From: Melanopsichium pennsylvanicum
Lineage: Eukaryota; Basidiomycota; Ustilaginomycetes; Ustilaginales
Length of the DNA stretch: 25,461 nucleotides
Assembly (NCBI GenBank): GCA_900208305.1
Contig: OAPG01000042.1
Span: 1-25,461 of the forward strand
Direction of reading: 5' to 3'
Shown: one piece after another, positions 8,912 through 16,996 of the stretch
Numbering within the stretch: the stretch's first letter is position 1
Layout: every line of letters starts with the position of its first letter
Program-made: the position numbers and the translations under genes
The notes under the pieces: model-generated
Told to the model about the DNA's origin: nothing
The model's database searches: none
The model's input: only the letters and a program-made list of their open reading frames with translations

Positions 8912-9088
8912 CAAAAAAGTATCCCGTATTTACTTAATTTTGGTATACCTATATATAGGTATATAATTACACGGACAAAAGGAGATTCGAACTCCTAAGG
9001 AAGTTTTTTATATTCCAGACAATTAGCAATCGCCTACACCTCGCCAATAGCGGTTTGTCCATAAGTAACCTATATAAAGAAGGTATAA
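8912..9088 (-). repeat. 177-bp inverted repeat, copy 1 (with tRNA-Ser)
   Basis: This segment is the reverse complement of 21817-21993; I found no mismatch by eye. It contains the whole tRNA-Ser(GCU) plus about 60 bases downstream of it and 28 upstream. The 28 include ten bases that in the other copy form the 5' end of tRNA-Lys, so this copy probably derives from the other locus. Confidence 0.93.
8972..9060 (-). tRNA. trnS: tRNA-Ser(GCU), copy 1
   Basis: Class II tRNA: acceptor GGACAAA/TTTGTCC, anticodon stem GGCGA/TTGTC with loop TTGCTAA (anticodon GCT), long variable arm, T arm AGGAG-TTCGAAT-CTCCT, discriminator G. Identical to the copy at 21845-21933. It reads AGY serine codons, which are abundant (AGT) in these genes. 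Confidence 0.92.
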
Positions 9089-9100
9089 AAAGAAACTATT

Positions 9101-9140
9101 TTAATTTAATTTAATTTAATTTAATTTAATTTAATTTAAT
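9101..9140. repeat. TTAAT microsatellite, 8 units
   Basis: Eight perfect five-base units directly beyond the end of the 177-bp inverted repeat. Confidence 0.93.
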
Positions 9141-9195
9141 CCCAGTACGAATAGAATTAATATATTAAAGTAAAGGGGTTAAAAATAAGTATTAA

Positions 9196-9300
9196 TTAAT
9201 AAGGACTAATATCGAAAGCAATCAGAAGACTAGGTACTAGGATTAGTAGTGCGATAGCTATAGGAAGCATACCAGTCCAACAGAACGTCATAAGCCCATC
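9196..9300 (-). pseudogene. displaced 3' end of nad1 (34 codons)
   Basis: Read on the minus strand this encodes D-G-L-M-T-F-C-W-T-G-M-L-P-I-A-I-A and on to the exact nad1 C-terminus D-I-S-P-Y and stop. It differs from the last 34 residues of intact nad1 (11032-12027) at only three residues, but at many silent sites. It has no nad1 upstream of it; a decayed GIY-YIG gene and a tRNA-Arg lie between it and the intact gene. The pattern fits an original 3' end pushed downstream when an element supplied a replacement end. Confidence 0.85.
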
Positions 9301-9352
9301 TAGATAAATTAATATAATCGTTTATTTACTCTTCAGCAAATTGTAATAATTG

Positions 9353-9429
9353 AATAACTAAAGAGACTCGAACTCTTATCCATACTATCAGAAGTAGTAG
9401 ACATTAGCATTATGTTATAGTTAGTTACA
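9353..9429 (-). tRNA. trnR: tRNA-Arg(UCU)
   Basis: Acceptor GTAACTA/TAGTTAT (one G-T), anticodon stem TACTA/TAGTA with loop CTTCTGA (anticodon TCT), T arm AAGAG-TTCGAGT-CTCTT. The D arm is weak (ACAT/ATGT at best) and the discriminator would be T. It lies between the GIY-YIG remnant and the displaced nad1 end. Confidence 0.78.
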
Positions 9430-9499
9430 GTTTTATAAAAACTAGTAGCGCCAGCGCAGAAAGATCTACAAACCTTAAAAATAGGGGGGACTACAAATT

Positions 9500-10560
9500 A
9501 GTAACTTTAGAAAAGATCCAACCTTTAATAATTGTACCTGAATCGAGCTATTTACGAAGTGTTTTTAGGCTAACACTTCGACCTTCGATATTATAAGTGT
9601 GCGCAGATGCGACTGTAATAGAAGGTACAACAGTTTCAGTATTATTAATAGTGTCTTTAATAAGCACTTTCATTGAATTTAATTTGTATTAAGACCCACA
9701 CGTGATTCAACACGGTACTGATCGAATAGCTTTTTAAGCGCTTCAACAGGGATTAGATAAATTTTTGTATTCTCAGTAGGTCCGATTCGTGATACAGTAT
9801 AGCGTCGGAATAGTTTAGTACCGGAAGAAAGAGACAACACCAATACCAAGTTGACGAGCACCAACTGCAGCACTTGCAGCTTCAAATACTAGAACATCAT
9901 CCAGGTAAAGATAAATTGGTTGAGACATACTCGTTACCATTTTATTCCATTTTTCATAAGATAGTTCAGAATGATCTGTGTAAGGTCCTATGTTAGCTAC
10001 TTTTACAGTATTAAGTGAAGGTTTCAGTGTTAGAATAAGATACTGTAAAAGAATAATAATTTTACGAAGTTGATCAATACTAGCTTCTTTAATTTCTTTT
10101 AGTTGAACTAGTTCAACTAGATAAATTGTTAGGCTAAAATTTTCTAGTCCATACTTAGACATATTAGAAATAATTGGACGTGTCTTATTTTTAGAAATGT
10201 CTTGTTTATAATTAGCAACACGTTTGGCTAGCTCAACACTACTTCCAACATATTGTTCACCAGTTAGCATATTAGTCCAGATGTAAATACCAGCATATTT
10301 AGGTAGACCACTACGTTTACCAATTAGCTGATAAATATCCTTTTTATTTACCTCTTTTGTAATAGGATCACAATAATTTACTGTTTTAGGTTCAATACTA
10401 ATAAGTTGTTCAAGTTATTCTGGTAGAACTCGATCGAACTTACTAGGTAGAATCTTATTAAGTACATCCGTATCTGTATTATTACCGGAAGTAAGATACC
10501 GTCGTGCAATGAGATATGGGTTAGAAGTGTTTTCGTCCTAGATCTTTTTCTAGTACTTCA
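9500..10560 (-). pseudogene. decayed GIY-YIG homing endonuclease downstream of nad1
   Basis: GIY-YIG nucleases make single- or double-strand cuts that spread the element carrying them. The catalytic region is well preserved: A-G-I-Y-I-W-T-N at about 10275-10295 and E-Q-Y-V-G-S-S at 10239-10256, then L-A-K-R-V-A-N-Y and K-Y-G-L-E-N-F. A NUMOD1-like tail follows (P-I-Y-L-Y-L-D-D, then R-Y-T-V-S-R-I-G and V-E-A-L-K-K-L), and another repeat at 9500-9680. Breaks are a shift near 10520, an in-frame TAA near 10420, a shift near 9830, and a TAG in the last repeat. The N-terminal E-K-D-L-G ... L-T-S-G-N module matches the nad3-linked ORF. It is dead as it stands. Confidence 0.8.
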
Positions 10561-10810
10561 GACCAGAAATTCTCATTATTATCCTTTTCTTCTGCATCTT
10601 TCTTCTTTTTGTCTCCGGTATTATACCAAGCATAGCTACCTACAATTATACTCATGCTGCTACTATTTGTATTAGAAGCTAGTTGATCAATTAGTAGACC
10701 TCCTTGAACAAGTAGAGTAATACAAATTAGAATAGAATAAATAGCAGTGCAACACAAATCTTTAGAAAAATGGTAATTCGGTAGGACAAAACAGGAATGG
10801 CTACTAGTAG
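10521..10810 (-). pseudogene. nad2 5' fragment fused to the GIY-YIG remnant
   Basis: Positions 10773-10810 match 12957-12994 of nad2 in inverted orientation over 38 bases with one difference, covering the codons for L-L-V-A-I-P-V-x-S-Y-R-I-T. Beyond that the open frame to 10521 diverges but keeps nad2-like order (I-Y-S-x-L, then G-L-x-I-x-x-L-A-S). It then runs into a lysine/glutamate-rich linker and the E-K-D-L-G motif of the endonuclease. The endonuclease gene was therefore probably once fused in frame to the start of a nad2 gene. Confidence 0.6.
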
Positions 10811-11031
10811 ATGTAGAAATGAATTTACGTTTACCATACCTATATTAATATCCATTAAAGTTGTACATTCTGGTAAATATAAATTCTTACCTTTTTTTAC
10901 TATAATAATAAAACAGGGATTAAAAAATTACTATAATGGTGAAAAAAGAAATAAATTCTCTAGTCCTACTAAAATTATTATACTAATATAAGTAACCGTG
11001 TGGCGCGCAAGGGGGAAAATAGTTATTATTT

Positions 11032-12027
11032 TTAATAAGGGCTAATATCGAATGCAATTAGTAGACTTGGTACTAGGATTAGAAGAGCGATAGCAATTGG
11101 TAGAAGTCCAGTCCAACAGAATACCATTAGTGAATCGTACCGCATTCGAGGCAGTGTAGCTCGAATCCATACAAATAGGAACATAATTAGAACTGCTTTT
11201 ACAGCTAGAGCAATACTTTGTAGGTTAATAAATGAATCTTCAGCAAATAGTACTTGAGGTGACATGTTATATCCACCAAGGAATAGAATTGCTGTGAAAG
11301 TAGACATTAGAACAATACTTCCATACTCTGCTAGGAAGAAAAATACAAAGATCATACCTGAGTGCTCTGTCATGAAACCAGCAACTAGCTCAGATTCAGC
11401 TTCTGGAAGATCGAATGGTGTACGGTTTGTTTCAGCAAGTGCGGAAATAAAGAATAGAATAAAGATAGGTAGTAGAGGTATAATATACCATACACTTTGT
11501 TGAGCTTCAATAATTTCTGTAATATTGAATGTACCACAAAGTAGAATTACAGTTAGTACAGCAGCACTATAAATTAGTTCGTAACTAATCATTTGAGCTG
11601 TAGATCGTAGAGAACCTAGGAAAGCATATTTAGAATTAGCTGACCATCCTGCAAATAGGATACCATATACACCAATACTTGAAAGGGCTAGAGAGTAAAG
11701 AATACCTAGTGAAAAATCACTAAGAGCTAGACCAGGACCTAGAGGAATAACACCCCAACCTAGTAGACTAAAAATTAGTGTTACCATAGGAGCTAGAAAG
11801 AATAGACTTTTTGTAGCTTGTGATGGAATAACTTGCTCTTTAATTACCAGTTTTAGAGCATCTGCAAATGGTTGTAGTAGAGCATAGTATCCAACAACAT
11901 TAGGTCCAATTCGTCGTTGCATTGATCCCATTACTTTTCGTTCAATTACTGTCATAAAAGCAACACTTAGTAGAATTGGAACAAGAACTACTAGAATCTC
12001 TAGTAGATTATATAGAATTGAAAGCAT
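11032..12027 (-). CDS. nad1: NADH dehydrogenase subunit 1
   Basis: Nad1 is the multi-helix complex I subunit at the joint between the quinone site and the membrane arm. The 331-residue product is complete. Landmarks are [18 protein letters not shown] near the N-terminus, G-W-S-A-N-S-K-Y-A-F-L-G-S-L-R-S-T-A-Q-M-I-S-Y-E, A-E-T-N-R-T-P-F-D-L-P-E-A-E-S-E-L-V-A-G, and R-A-T-L-P-R-M-R-Y-D. There is no intron or frameshift and Leu is CTN. The first 166 coding bases and 296 bases upstream form one arm of a 462-bp inverted repeat, so the same leader also drives the chimeric ORF at 18983. A second 3' end lies stranded at 9196-9300. Confidence 0.98.
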   Translation of the reverse strand: MLSILYNLLEILVVLVPILLSVAFMTVIERKVMGSMQRRIGPNVVGYYALLQPFADALKLVIKEQVIPSQATKSLFFLAPMVTLIFSLLGWGVIPLGPGLALSDFSLGILYSLALSSIGVYGILFAGWSANSKYAFLGSLRSTAQMISYELIYSAAVLTVILLCGTFNITEIIEAQQSVWYIIPLLPIFILFFISALAETNRTPFDLPEAESELVAGFMTEHSGMIFVFFFLAEYGSIVLMSTFTAILFLGGYNMSPQVLFAEDSFINLQSIALAVKAVLIMFLFVWIRATLPRMRYDSLMVFCWTGLLPIAIALLILVPSLLIAFDISPY

Positions 12028-12323
12028 TTTTAAGTTTTATTTTACTGCGTTACTAATTTTACTAATTACTAATCTAATATCTAGATTATTTAAAGTAAAT
12101 ACGCACGTTAATAAATCTATACTTAATTACCGCCCGTGCGCAAGCGCAGCGCAAGCGCAAAATGTAGACTAAATTGCGCGCGAGCTCTTAGATAGATTAA
12201 TCTATTTTATTATAGACTAACCTACTATATTAATTTCTCTTTTATTTAAATGAAAGTAATAAGTATAGATAGGAGTAAATCAAAAAGAGTAAGAGTAAGT
12301 ACTCTATCCTATACAAGAATAGG
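11862..12323. repeat. 462-bp inverted repeat, copy A (nad1 start and leader)
   Basis: Reverse complement of 18687-19148 with three differences seen by eye: one missense in nad1 codon 39 (Arg here, Gln in the other copy) and two upstream. It spans the nad1 leader, including a 30-base GC repeat, and the first 55 codons plus one base. Confidence 0.95.
12129..12158 (-). repeat. 30-base GC-rich repeat
   Basis: Member of a family built from two copies of GCGCTTGCGC followed by a GCGGGCGGT-type end. This copy lies in the nad1 leader within the inverted repeat. Other full copies are at 16547, 16684 (end truncated), 18852 and 21034. Confidence 0.92.
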
Positions 12324-12932
12324 GTCGCGCCAGCGCATTCATTTTTTGATTAGATAGTTTAATTAAATAGATCTTCCGAAAGCCTAAATAGCAAATTTTA
12401 AGTAGTTAACAAGAAGATTAAAAGTATACAGATCGCAACACCTGTAAATACATGTGTATATATCTCACTGTTTAATTTTATATGCTTGTTTTCCTTCGGG
12501 AAACAGGGAAATTTATTTATGTGTAGTTAATATTAATAAATTAACTATTTTTAAGTAAGATATATAATTATCCTCTTGAAAAAAAGAGGCGTAAGGAGGG
12601 GTAAATAATAAATAAGCTTGGCTACCGATTCATGCTAGGTATTTTTCAGGTGTTACAGCTTCTATTATTACAAGCGTTTACTATATAGTATAGGTATACT
12701 AATTATTATATAAAAATTAGTATAATATGTATAAATAAAGATTATACCCTGTACTGCTACACATTTTTACTATTTAATTATAGTAAACGCCATTCTTTAT
12801 AAAAAAGAGAGTTTATTAGGACTAAGTTTCTGTTTTTGTAGAACATATGAAATTATAAATTGTGATTTAGTAGTAAAATAAATAATAATTTACTATAAAA
12901 TTAATGGGATTTATTATAAAGTAGTAGTCGTA
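12324..12932. other. spacer between divergent nad1 and nad2
   Basis: No gene. It contains a CGCGCCAGCGC island at 12325-12335, a small hairpin around CCTTCGGG at about 12487-12508 of the same type as the one that interrupts the cox1 intron ORF, and A/T tracts. Because nad1 and nad2 diverge from here, promoters for both strands are expected, but no consensus was identified. Confidence 0.5.
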
Positions 12933-14546
12933 ATGCTTTCAATTGGTCTAATTTCACTACTAGTAGCCATTCCTGTTTTCTCCTACCGAATTACTCCTAG
13001 TCTATTTAATCGAATTACATCTGTAGTTCTAATCTATTCTGCTCTACTGGCTTTTAATGGTCTACATATTGAGTCACTAGCTTCCGGAGTAGGTATCTAC
13101 AGTGGACTATTCCATGTAACAACAGTATCAGTAGCTATTGAAGGATTTCTACTTTTCACTGGTGCTCTAATTCTACTAGGTTGGGGTCCAGTTACAGATA
13201 AAACGATTGTACGATCAAGTACAACAGTAGTTCCAACAATTAGTGAGTATTCACTAATGATTCTATTTACATCTATGGGTGCTACACTACTACTAAGTAG
13301 TTCTGATCTAGTAAGTATGTATCTAAGTATTGAGCTACAAAGTTTTGCTGTTTATATTCTAGCAACACTTTACCGAGATTCAGAATCTGCAACAAGTGCT
13401 GGTCTTAAATACTTTCTACTAGGTGGTCTATCATCAGCCCTAATTCTACTAGGTACAGCACTAATTTATAGTTATACAGGTCTTACACAATTTGAAAGTA
13501 TTTATACTCTAGTACAAGTAACAGGATCAGATTATATAGCTTATAGTGCTGTTTATAGTGGTGGTGTTACATGTGGACTACTTCTAATTGGTATTGGATT
13601 CCTATTTAAAGTAGCAGCAGCTCCACTACATAATTGGGGACCAGATGTATATGATGGTGTACCAACCATTGTAACATCTTGGCTAACAACAATGCCAAAA
13701 ATTTCCATCTTTGTATTTCTTCTAGAACTACAATCAGGACTAGAAGGTAGTTTTGAATCACTAAGTGTTCTTATTAGTGATGATACATCTATTAATATTT
13801 GGAAAAATCTACTACTTATTGCTAGTGTTCTAAGTCTTATTATCGGTACAGTAGTTGGACTTAGTCAATATCGTATTAAACGACTTCTAGCATATAGTAC
13901 TATTAGTCACGTAGGATTTCTACTACTAGCTCTATCAATTAATACTGAAGAATCAATTGAATCATTCCTATTCTATCTAATTCAATACTCACTTACAAAT
14001 GTAAACACATTCCTAATTCTTCTAGCATTTGGATACATTATGAGCACAAGTAAATCATACCTAGTTTCAAATCGTGCTACTAATAAACAATCAGTTAATA
14101 GTACAGACATTCAGTTTATTGATCAACTTAAAGGTCAATTTAAGGAAAATCCTCTACTAGGACTAAGTCTTGCTCTTTGTCTATTCTCTATGGCAGGTAT
14201 TCCACCACTAATTGGATTTTTTGCAAAACAAATGGTTCTATATTCAAGTACTCACGGTGGTTACTATTTTGTATCTATTATAGCAATTCTAGTAAGTGTA
14301 ATTAGTGCATCTTACTATCTAAAAATTATTCGAGTTATCTACTTCGATAGTCAAGATACTCAAACTGAGGTAGTATATACTGATAGTACTCTAAATACAC
14401 AAGATACTAATACTACTCAAACAATTACTAACGTACATAGTCTACTAATTTCTAGTCTTACTATGATTATCGTACTATTTGTACTTCAACCATCAATCCT
14501 ACTAAATAGCTGTCATATTCTAGCTCTATCACTATTCTATTACTAA
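12933..14546 (+). CDS. nad2: NADH dehydrogenase subunit 2
   Basis: Nad2 is a proton-pumping antiporter-like subunit in the membrane arm of complex I. The 537-residue protein shows [12 protein letters not shown], the lysine-bearing helix [36 protein letters not shown], and [13 protein letters not shown]. Near the C-terminus is [13 protein letters not shown]. The ATG at 12933 gives a typical hydrophobic start. Its TAA shares its last A with the nad3 ATG (TAATG), an arrangement common in fungal mtDNA and indicating one transcript. There is no intron or TGA codon. Confidence 0.98.
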   Translation: MLSIGLISLLVAIPVFSYRITPSLFNRITSVVLIYSALLAFNGLHIESLASGVGIYSGLFHVTTVSVAIEGFLLFTGALILLGWGPVTDKTIVRSSTTVVPTISEYSLMILFTSMGATLLLSSSDLVSMYLSIELQSFAVYILATLYRDSESATSAGLKYFLLGGLSSALILLGTALIYSYTGLTQFESIYTLVQVTGSDYIAYSAVYSGGVTCGLLLIGIGFLFKVAAAPLHNWGPDVYDGVPTIVTSWLTTMPKISIFVFLLELQSGLEGSFESLSVLISDDTSINIWKNLLLIASVLSLIIGTVVGLSQYRIKRLLAYSTISHVGFLLLALSINTEESIESFLFYLIQYSLTNVNTFLILLAFGYIMSTSKSYLVSNRATNKQSVNSTDIQFIDQLKGQFKENPLLGLSLALCLFSMAGIPPLIGFFAKQMVLYSSTHGGYYFVSIIAILVSVISASYYLKIIRVIYFDSQDTQTEVVYTDSTLNTQDTNTTQTITNVHSLLISSLTMIIVLFVLQPSILLNSCHILALSLFYY

Positions 14547-15265
14547 TGAACACAATTACACTATTTTTTATTTTTATCCCTATTCTAGCAGTTATTCTTC
14601 TATTTGCTAACCTTCTACTAGCTGTTCACCGACCTGATTCAGAAAAAGTTACACCATATGAATGTGGTTTTAGTCCAGTATATGGTCAAACACGAAACCC
14701 TTTCTCTATTCAATTTTATCTAGTAGGTATTCTATTCCTAGTATTTGATATTGAACTCCTAATGACTTACCCATTTGCCGTAAATCTTTACCAGACAAGT
14801 GCTTATGGGTTCTGGATCTTTGTTATCTTTTTCCTAGTACTTACTGTTGGTTTCATTTACGAGTTTGGAACAGGAGCTCTATACTTCACAGATAAACGAT
14901 CTTCAATTAACAATGTTGATGTTGTTAAGTCTAATACTTCCCCTTTTACTAATAAAAACGATCTTATTCTACCAGTTAAAAAATTAGTAAAAGTGAAAGT
15001 AACAATTCACTTCGTTAGAGGTAGAAAAAAAGAAAAATCAACTTATCTATCTGATGCCTACGAAAAGGATCTAGGACAATCTACTGAGAATGTGCACCTA
15101 AAAGCACAATGTCATATTCAGAGTGGTAACCCTACTGATCAGACAACTATCAATGAGGTGCAAAAAGCTTTTCATTCTATCCCGCCGGTAGGCACTCAGG
15201 AAGAACTAGATAAACTAGCTAGTATTTCATCCAGTACAATTCTTCTTTCAGACAGCATTAGTTAA
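14546..15265 (+). CDS. nad3: NADH dehydrogenase subunit 3 fused to endonuclease remnant
   Basis: Residues 1-121 are a full nad3, a small complex I membrane-arm subunit: P-Y-E-C-G-F containing the loop cysteine, [15 protein letters not shown], and the C-terminal [15 protein letters not shown]. No stop follows; the frame runs on for about 118 residues to a TAA at 15263. That tail is lysine-rich and holds Y-E-K-D-L-G and H-I-Q-S-G-N-P-T-D, a module shared with the nad1-linked and cox1-intron GIY-YIG ORFs. Nad3 is thus either made as a 239-residue fusion or cleaved. A second nad3 3' end lies at 16260-16360. Confidence 0.95.
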   Translation: MNTITLFFIFIPILAVILLFANLLLAVHRPDSEKVTPYECGFSPVYGQTRNPFSIQFYLVGILFLVFDIELLMTYPFAVNLYQTSAYGFWIFVIFFLVLTVGFIYEFGTGALYFTDKRSSINNVDVVKSNTSPFTNKNDLILPVKKLVKVKVTIHFVRGRKKEKSTYLSDAYEKDLGQSTENVHLKAQCHIQSGNPTDQTTINEVQKAFHSIPPVGTQEELDKLASISSSTILLSDSIS

Positions 15266-16259
15266 ATCCGAAAAGCATTTCAAGCTATTGTAGGAGTTGG
15301 ACGTAGCAAACTTGTATCTAATAAACGTGTTTATGGTGTTTACGTATTCACTAACCTAATCAAAAATGATCAACTAGTTGGTAGCAGTATGAGTCTCTCT
15401 GTTCGACTAGTACATTATTTTAAACCTAGCACTCTAGCCACTAGTTCACGTTATTTTGTTTTTACATCTAACACTATACAAATATTCCGATTTTTAGCTA
15501 GAGATTTCTATTTTTGTTAAAAATGGAATGGTTATGCAGTAGAAGATATTACTAAACTGCAAAGTCTTGTACTGTGTCTGAAACAATATTCTATTTTCAC
15601 TCTTAATAGTACACTTAATACAATGAAAGTTGATGGTGTTACACCAGTGAAAAAGTGAAAAGTAGTATTATTAAAGCTAACTCTGTCCCTGTCTATGTTT
15701 ATGTGAATGATATTCTTATTTATATTAGTTCTAGTGCAGCTCAACTATAACTGAAACAGATATCTCTCGAGCAACAATTAGTCTAGCAACGGCTAACCCT
15801 AACCGTCTTGTTTTTTATTCTTTATCACTCAGCAGGCTCACACTCAATCAATTCTTTCTACTTGTGTTCTACTATCTACAGAAGAATTTGTAGACCTAGT
15901 TAAAGAAGCTCGATCTATTTTTACTAAATCACCCAAACCACATCTAACACCGGAAAACCGTCTAGCAGTAAAATCACAGAAGATTAAGATTGGGGCCTTC
16001 GACCGCCGAAGGAAAAAATAGGAAACAGGGAAAACTTATTACAAAGAAAGTATTTATCAAATGAATCCGTTTACACGAACACTAGGTCCCACAAAATATG
16101 TTAGTATGGATACTATTCGTAAATGTATATCTAAGGGAACAACATATAAAGGATGGAAATTCTCTAGTACTCCTCAGGCCAATTATTATAACATATCCTT
16201 ATGCAATGAACCTTTCCCAAACAAGCACTTATGGATGCGGATGAAAATCCGCCGAAGGC
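14909..16259 (+). mobile_element. inserted GIY-YIG element after nad3 (decayed)
   Basis: Starts as the in-frame extension of nad3. After the TAA at 15263 the same frame continues with R-K-A-F-Q-A-I-V-G-V-G and the catalytic motifs in variant form: Y-G-V-Y-V-F at 15331-15348 and Q-L-V-G-S-S at 15370-15387. NUMOD-like pieces follow in shifted frames: V-P-V-Y-V-Y-V-N-D-I-L-I-Y (about 15690-15725), E-E-F-V-D-L-V-K-E-A-R, and K-Y-V-S-M-D-T-I-R-K-C-I-S-K-G ... K-G-W-K (about 16098-16160). A GC-rich hairpin block at 15990-16035 breaks it. The element ends where a second nad3 3' end begins. It resembles the known fungal cases where an endonuclease carries a replacement gene terminus; it is not functional now. 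Confidence 0.75.
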
Positions 16260-16360
16260 TTCCTGGTACTTACTGTTGGTTTTGTTTACGAGTTTAATTC
16301 AGGTGCTCTATACTTTACTTTACAGATAAACGAAGCTCTATCCGTGTTGAAAAACCATAA
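16260..16360 (+). pseudogene. displaced 3' end of nad3
   Basis: Encodes [20 protein letters not shown], then D-K-R-S-S-I-R-V-E-K-P and stop, duplicating the last part of nad3 with several differences. A tandem five-base TTTAC duplication at 16313-16322 shifts the frame within it. The extra R-V-E-K-P before the stop is probably the native nad3 C-terminus that the fused gene at 14546 has lost. No upstream nad3 sequence is attached. Confidence 0.85.
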
Positions 16361-16546
16361 TTTTAGCTTTTCTTCCCTCTCCTTATAAAATATTCTATTT
16401 TATTAGCATTCTGCGCTGGCGCGACTAATTTTAATAAATAAAAAAACCTATCTTTTTATTGGCGCCCTCTTACCTGCTGCCCGCCGCTAGAAAATTTTAT
16501 AAAGGGGTTTTTTTAATCTACATAATAAAAGATAGGACAAAAGATT

Positions 16547-16576
16547 GCGCTTGCGCTGCGCTTGCGCGCGGGCGGT
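16547..16576 (+). repeat. 30-base GC-rich repeat
   Basis: Full-length member of the GCGCTTGCGC family in the nad3-nad4 spacer. Confidence 0.92.
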
Positions 16577-16683
16577 AAATCTTTCTATTTTTTATTAATT
16601 TCCTTATTTTATGTATTGTATAGGTATACTTATGCTTTTATTATATTACTATATTTATTATATAAGTTAGAAAATAAATGATT

Positions 16684-16709
16684 GCGCTTGCGCTGCGCTT
16701 GCGCACGGT
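16684..16709 (+). repeat. GC-rich repeat, 3' end truncated
   Basis: Same GCGCTTGCGC doublet with the terminal GGGCGGT replaced by GGTT; it lies about 130 bases from another copy. Confidence 0.88.
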
Positions 16710-16996
16710 TATCAATTTATAGCCGTCGTAAAATGGAGTAGCGCCTATAATACTCTTTTTTATTGGGGCGGGCTTAGATAACTTATGCTATAAACTTTCG
16801 GGGGGGGCTGCGGTAGGCAGCAGTCGTAGGTATAAATTATATTAAGTATCCTCCGACTAATAAATAAAAAGTACTGTTCTCTGCGCCCGCGCCCAGCAGA
16901 ACAGAAAATAATAAAAGAGATAAGGGATAAAAAAAGAATATACTTTTTATTAGCCCATAAAGAAGGACATCAACAATAAAAAAATGAAAAAAGAAA

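Larger units (their letters stand above)
16361..16996. other. spacer between nad3 region and nad4
   Basis: No gene. Rich in GC islands: GCGCTGGCGCG at about 16412, 30-base GC repeats at 16547-16576 and 16684-16709, a G-run at 16800-16807 and GCGCCCGCGCCC near 16882. Such density suggests an insertion hotspot. Confidence 0.55.

Noticed and set aside
8778..8966. 62-codon plus-strand frame running into the 177-bp repeat
   Set aside because: It uses TTA for Leu repeatedly, unlike host genes, overlaps the inverted-repeat end, and resembles no known protein; a distant link to the membrane family could not be supported.
10797..10991. 64-codon plus-strand frame between the nad2 fragment and nad1
   Set aside because: Antisense to the nad2-like fragment, AT-rich low-complexity translation, no motif.
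11264..11503. 79-codon plus-strand frame opposite nad1
   Set aside because: Antisense shadow of a conserved nad1 region.
15532..15744. 70-codon minus-strand frame in the nad3 element
   Set aside because: Opposite to a plus-strand endonuclease trace with host codons; shadow.
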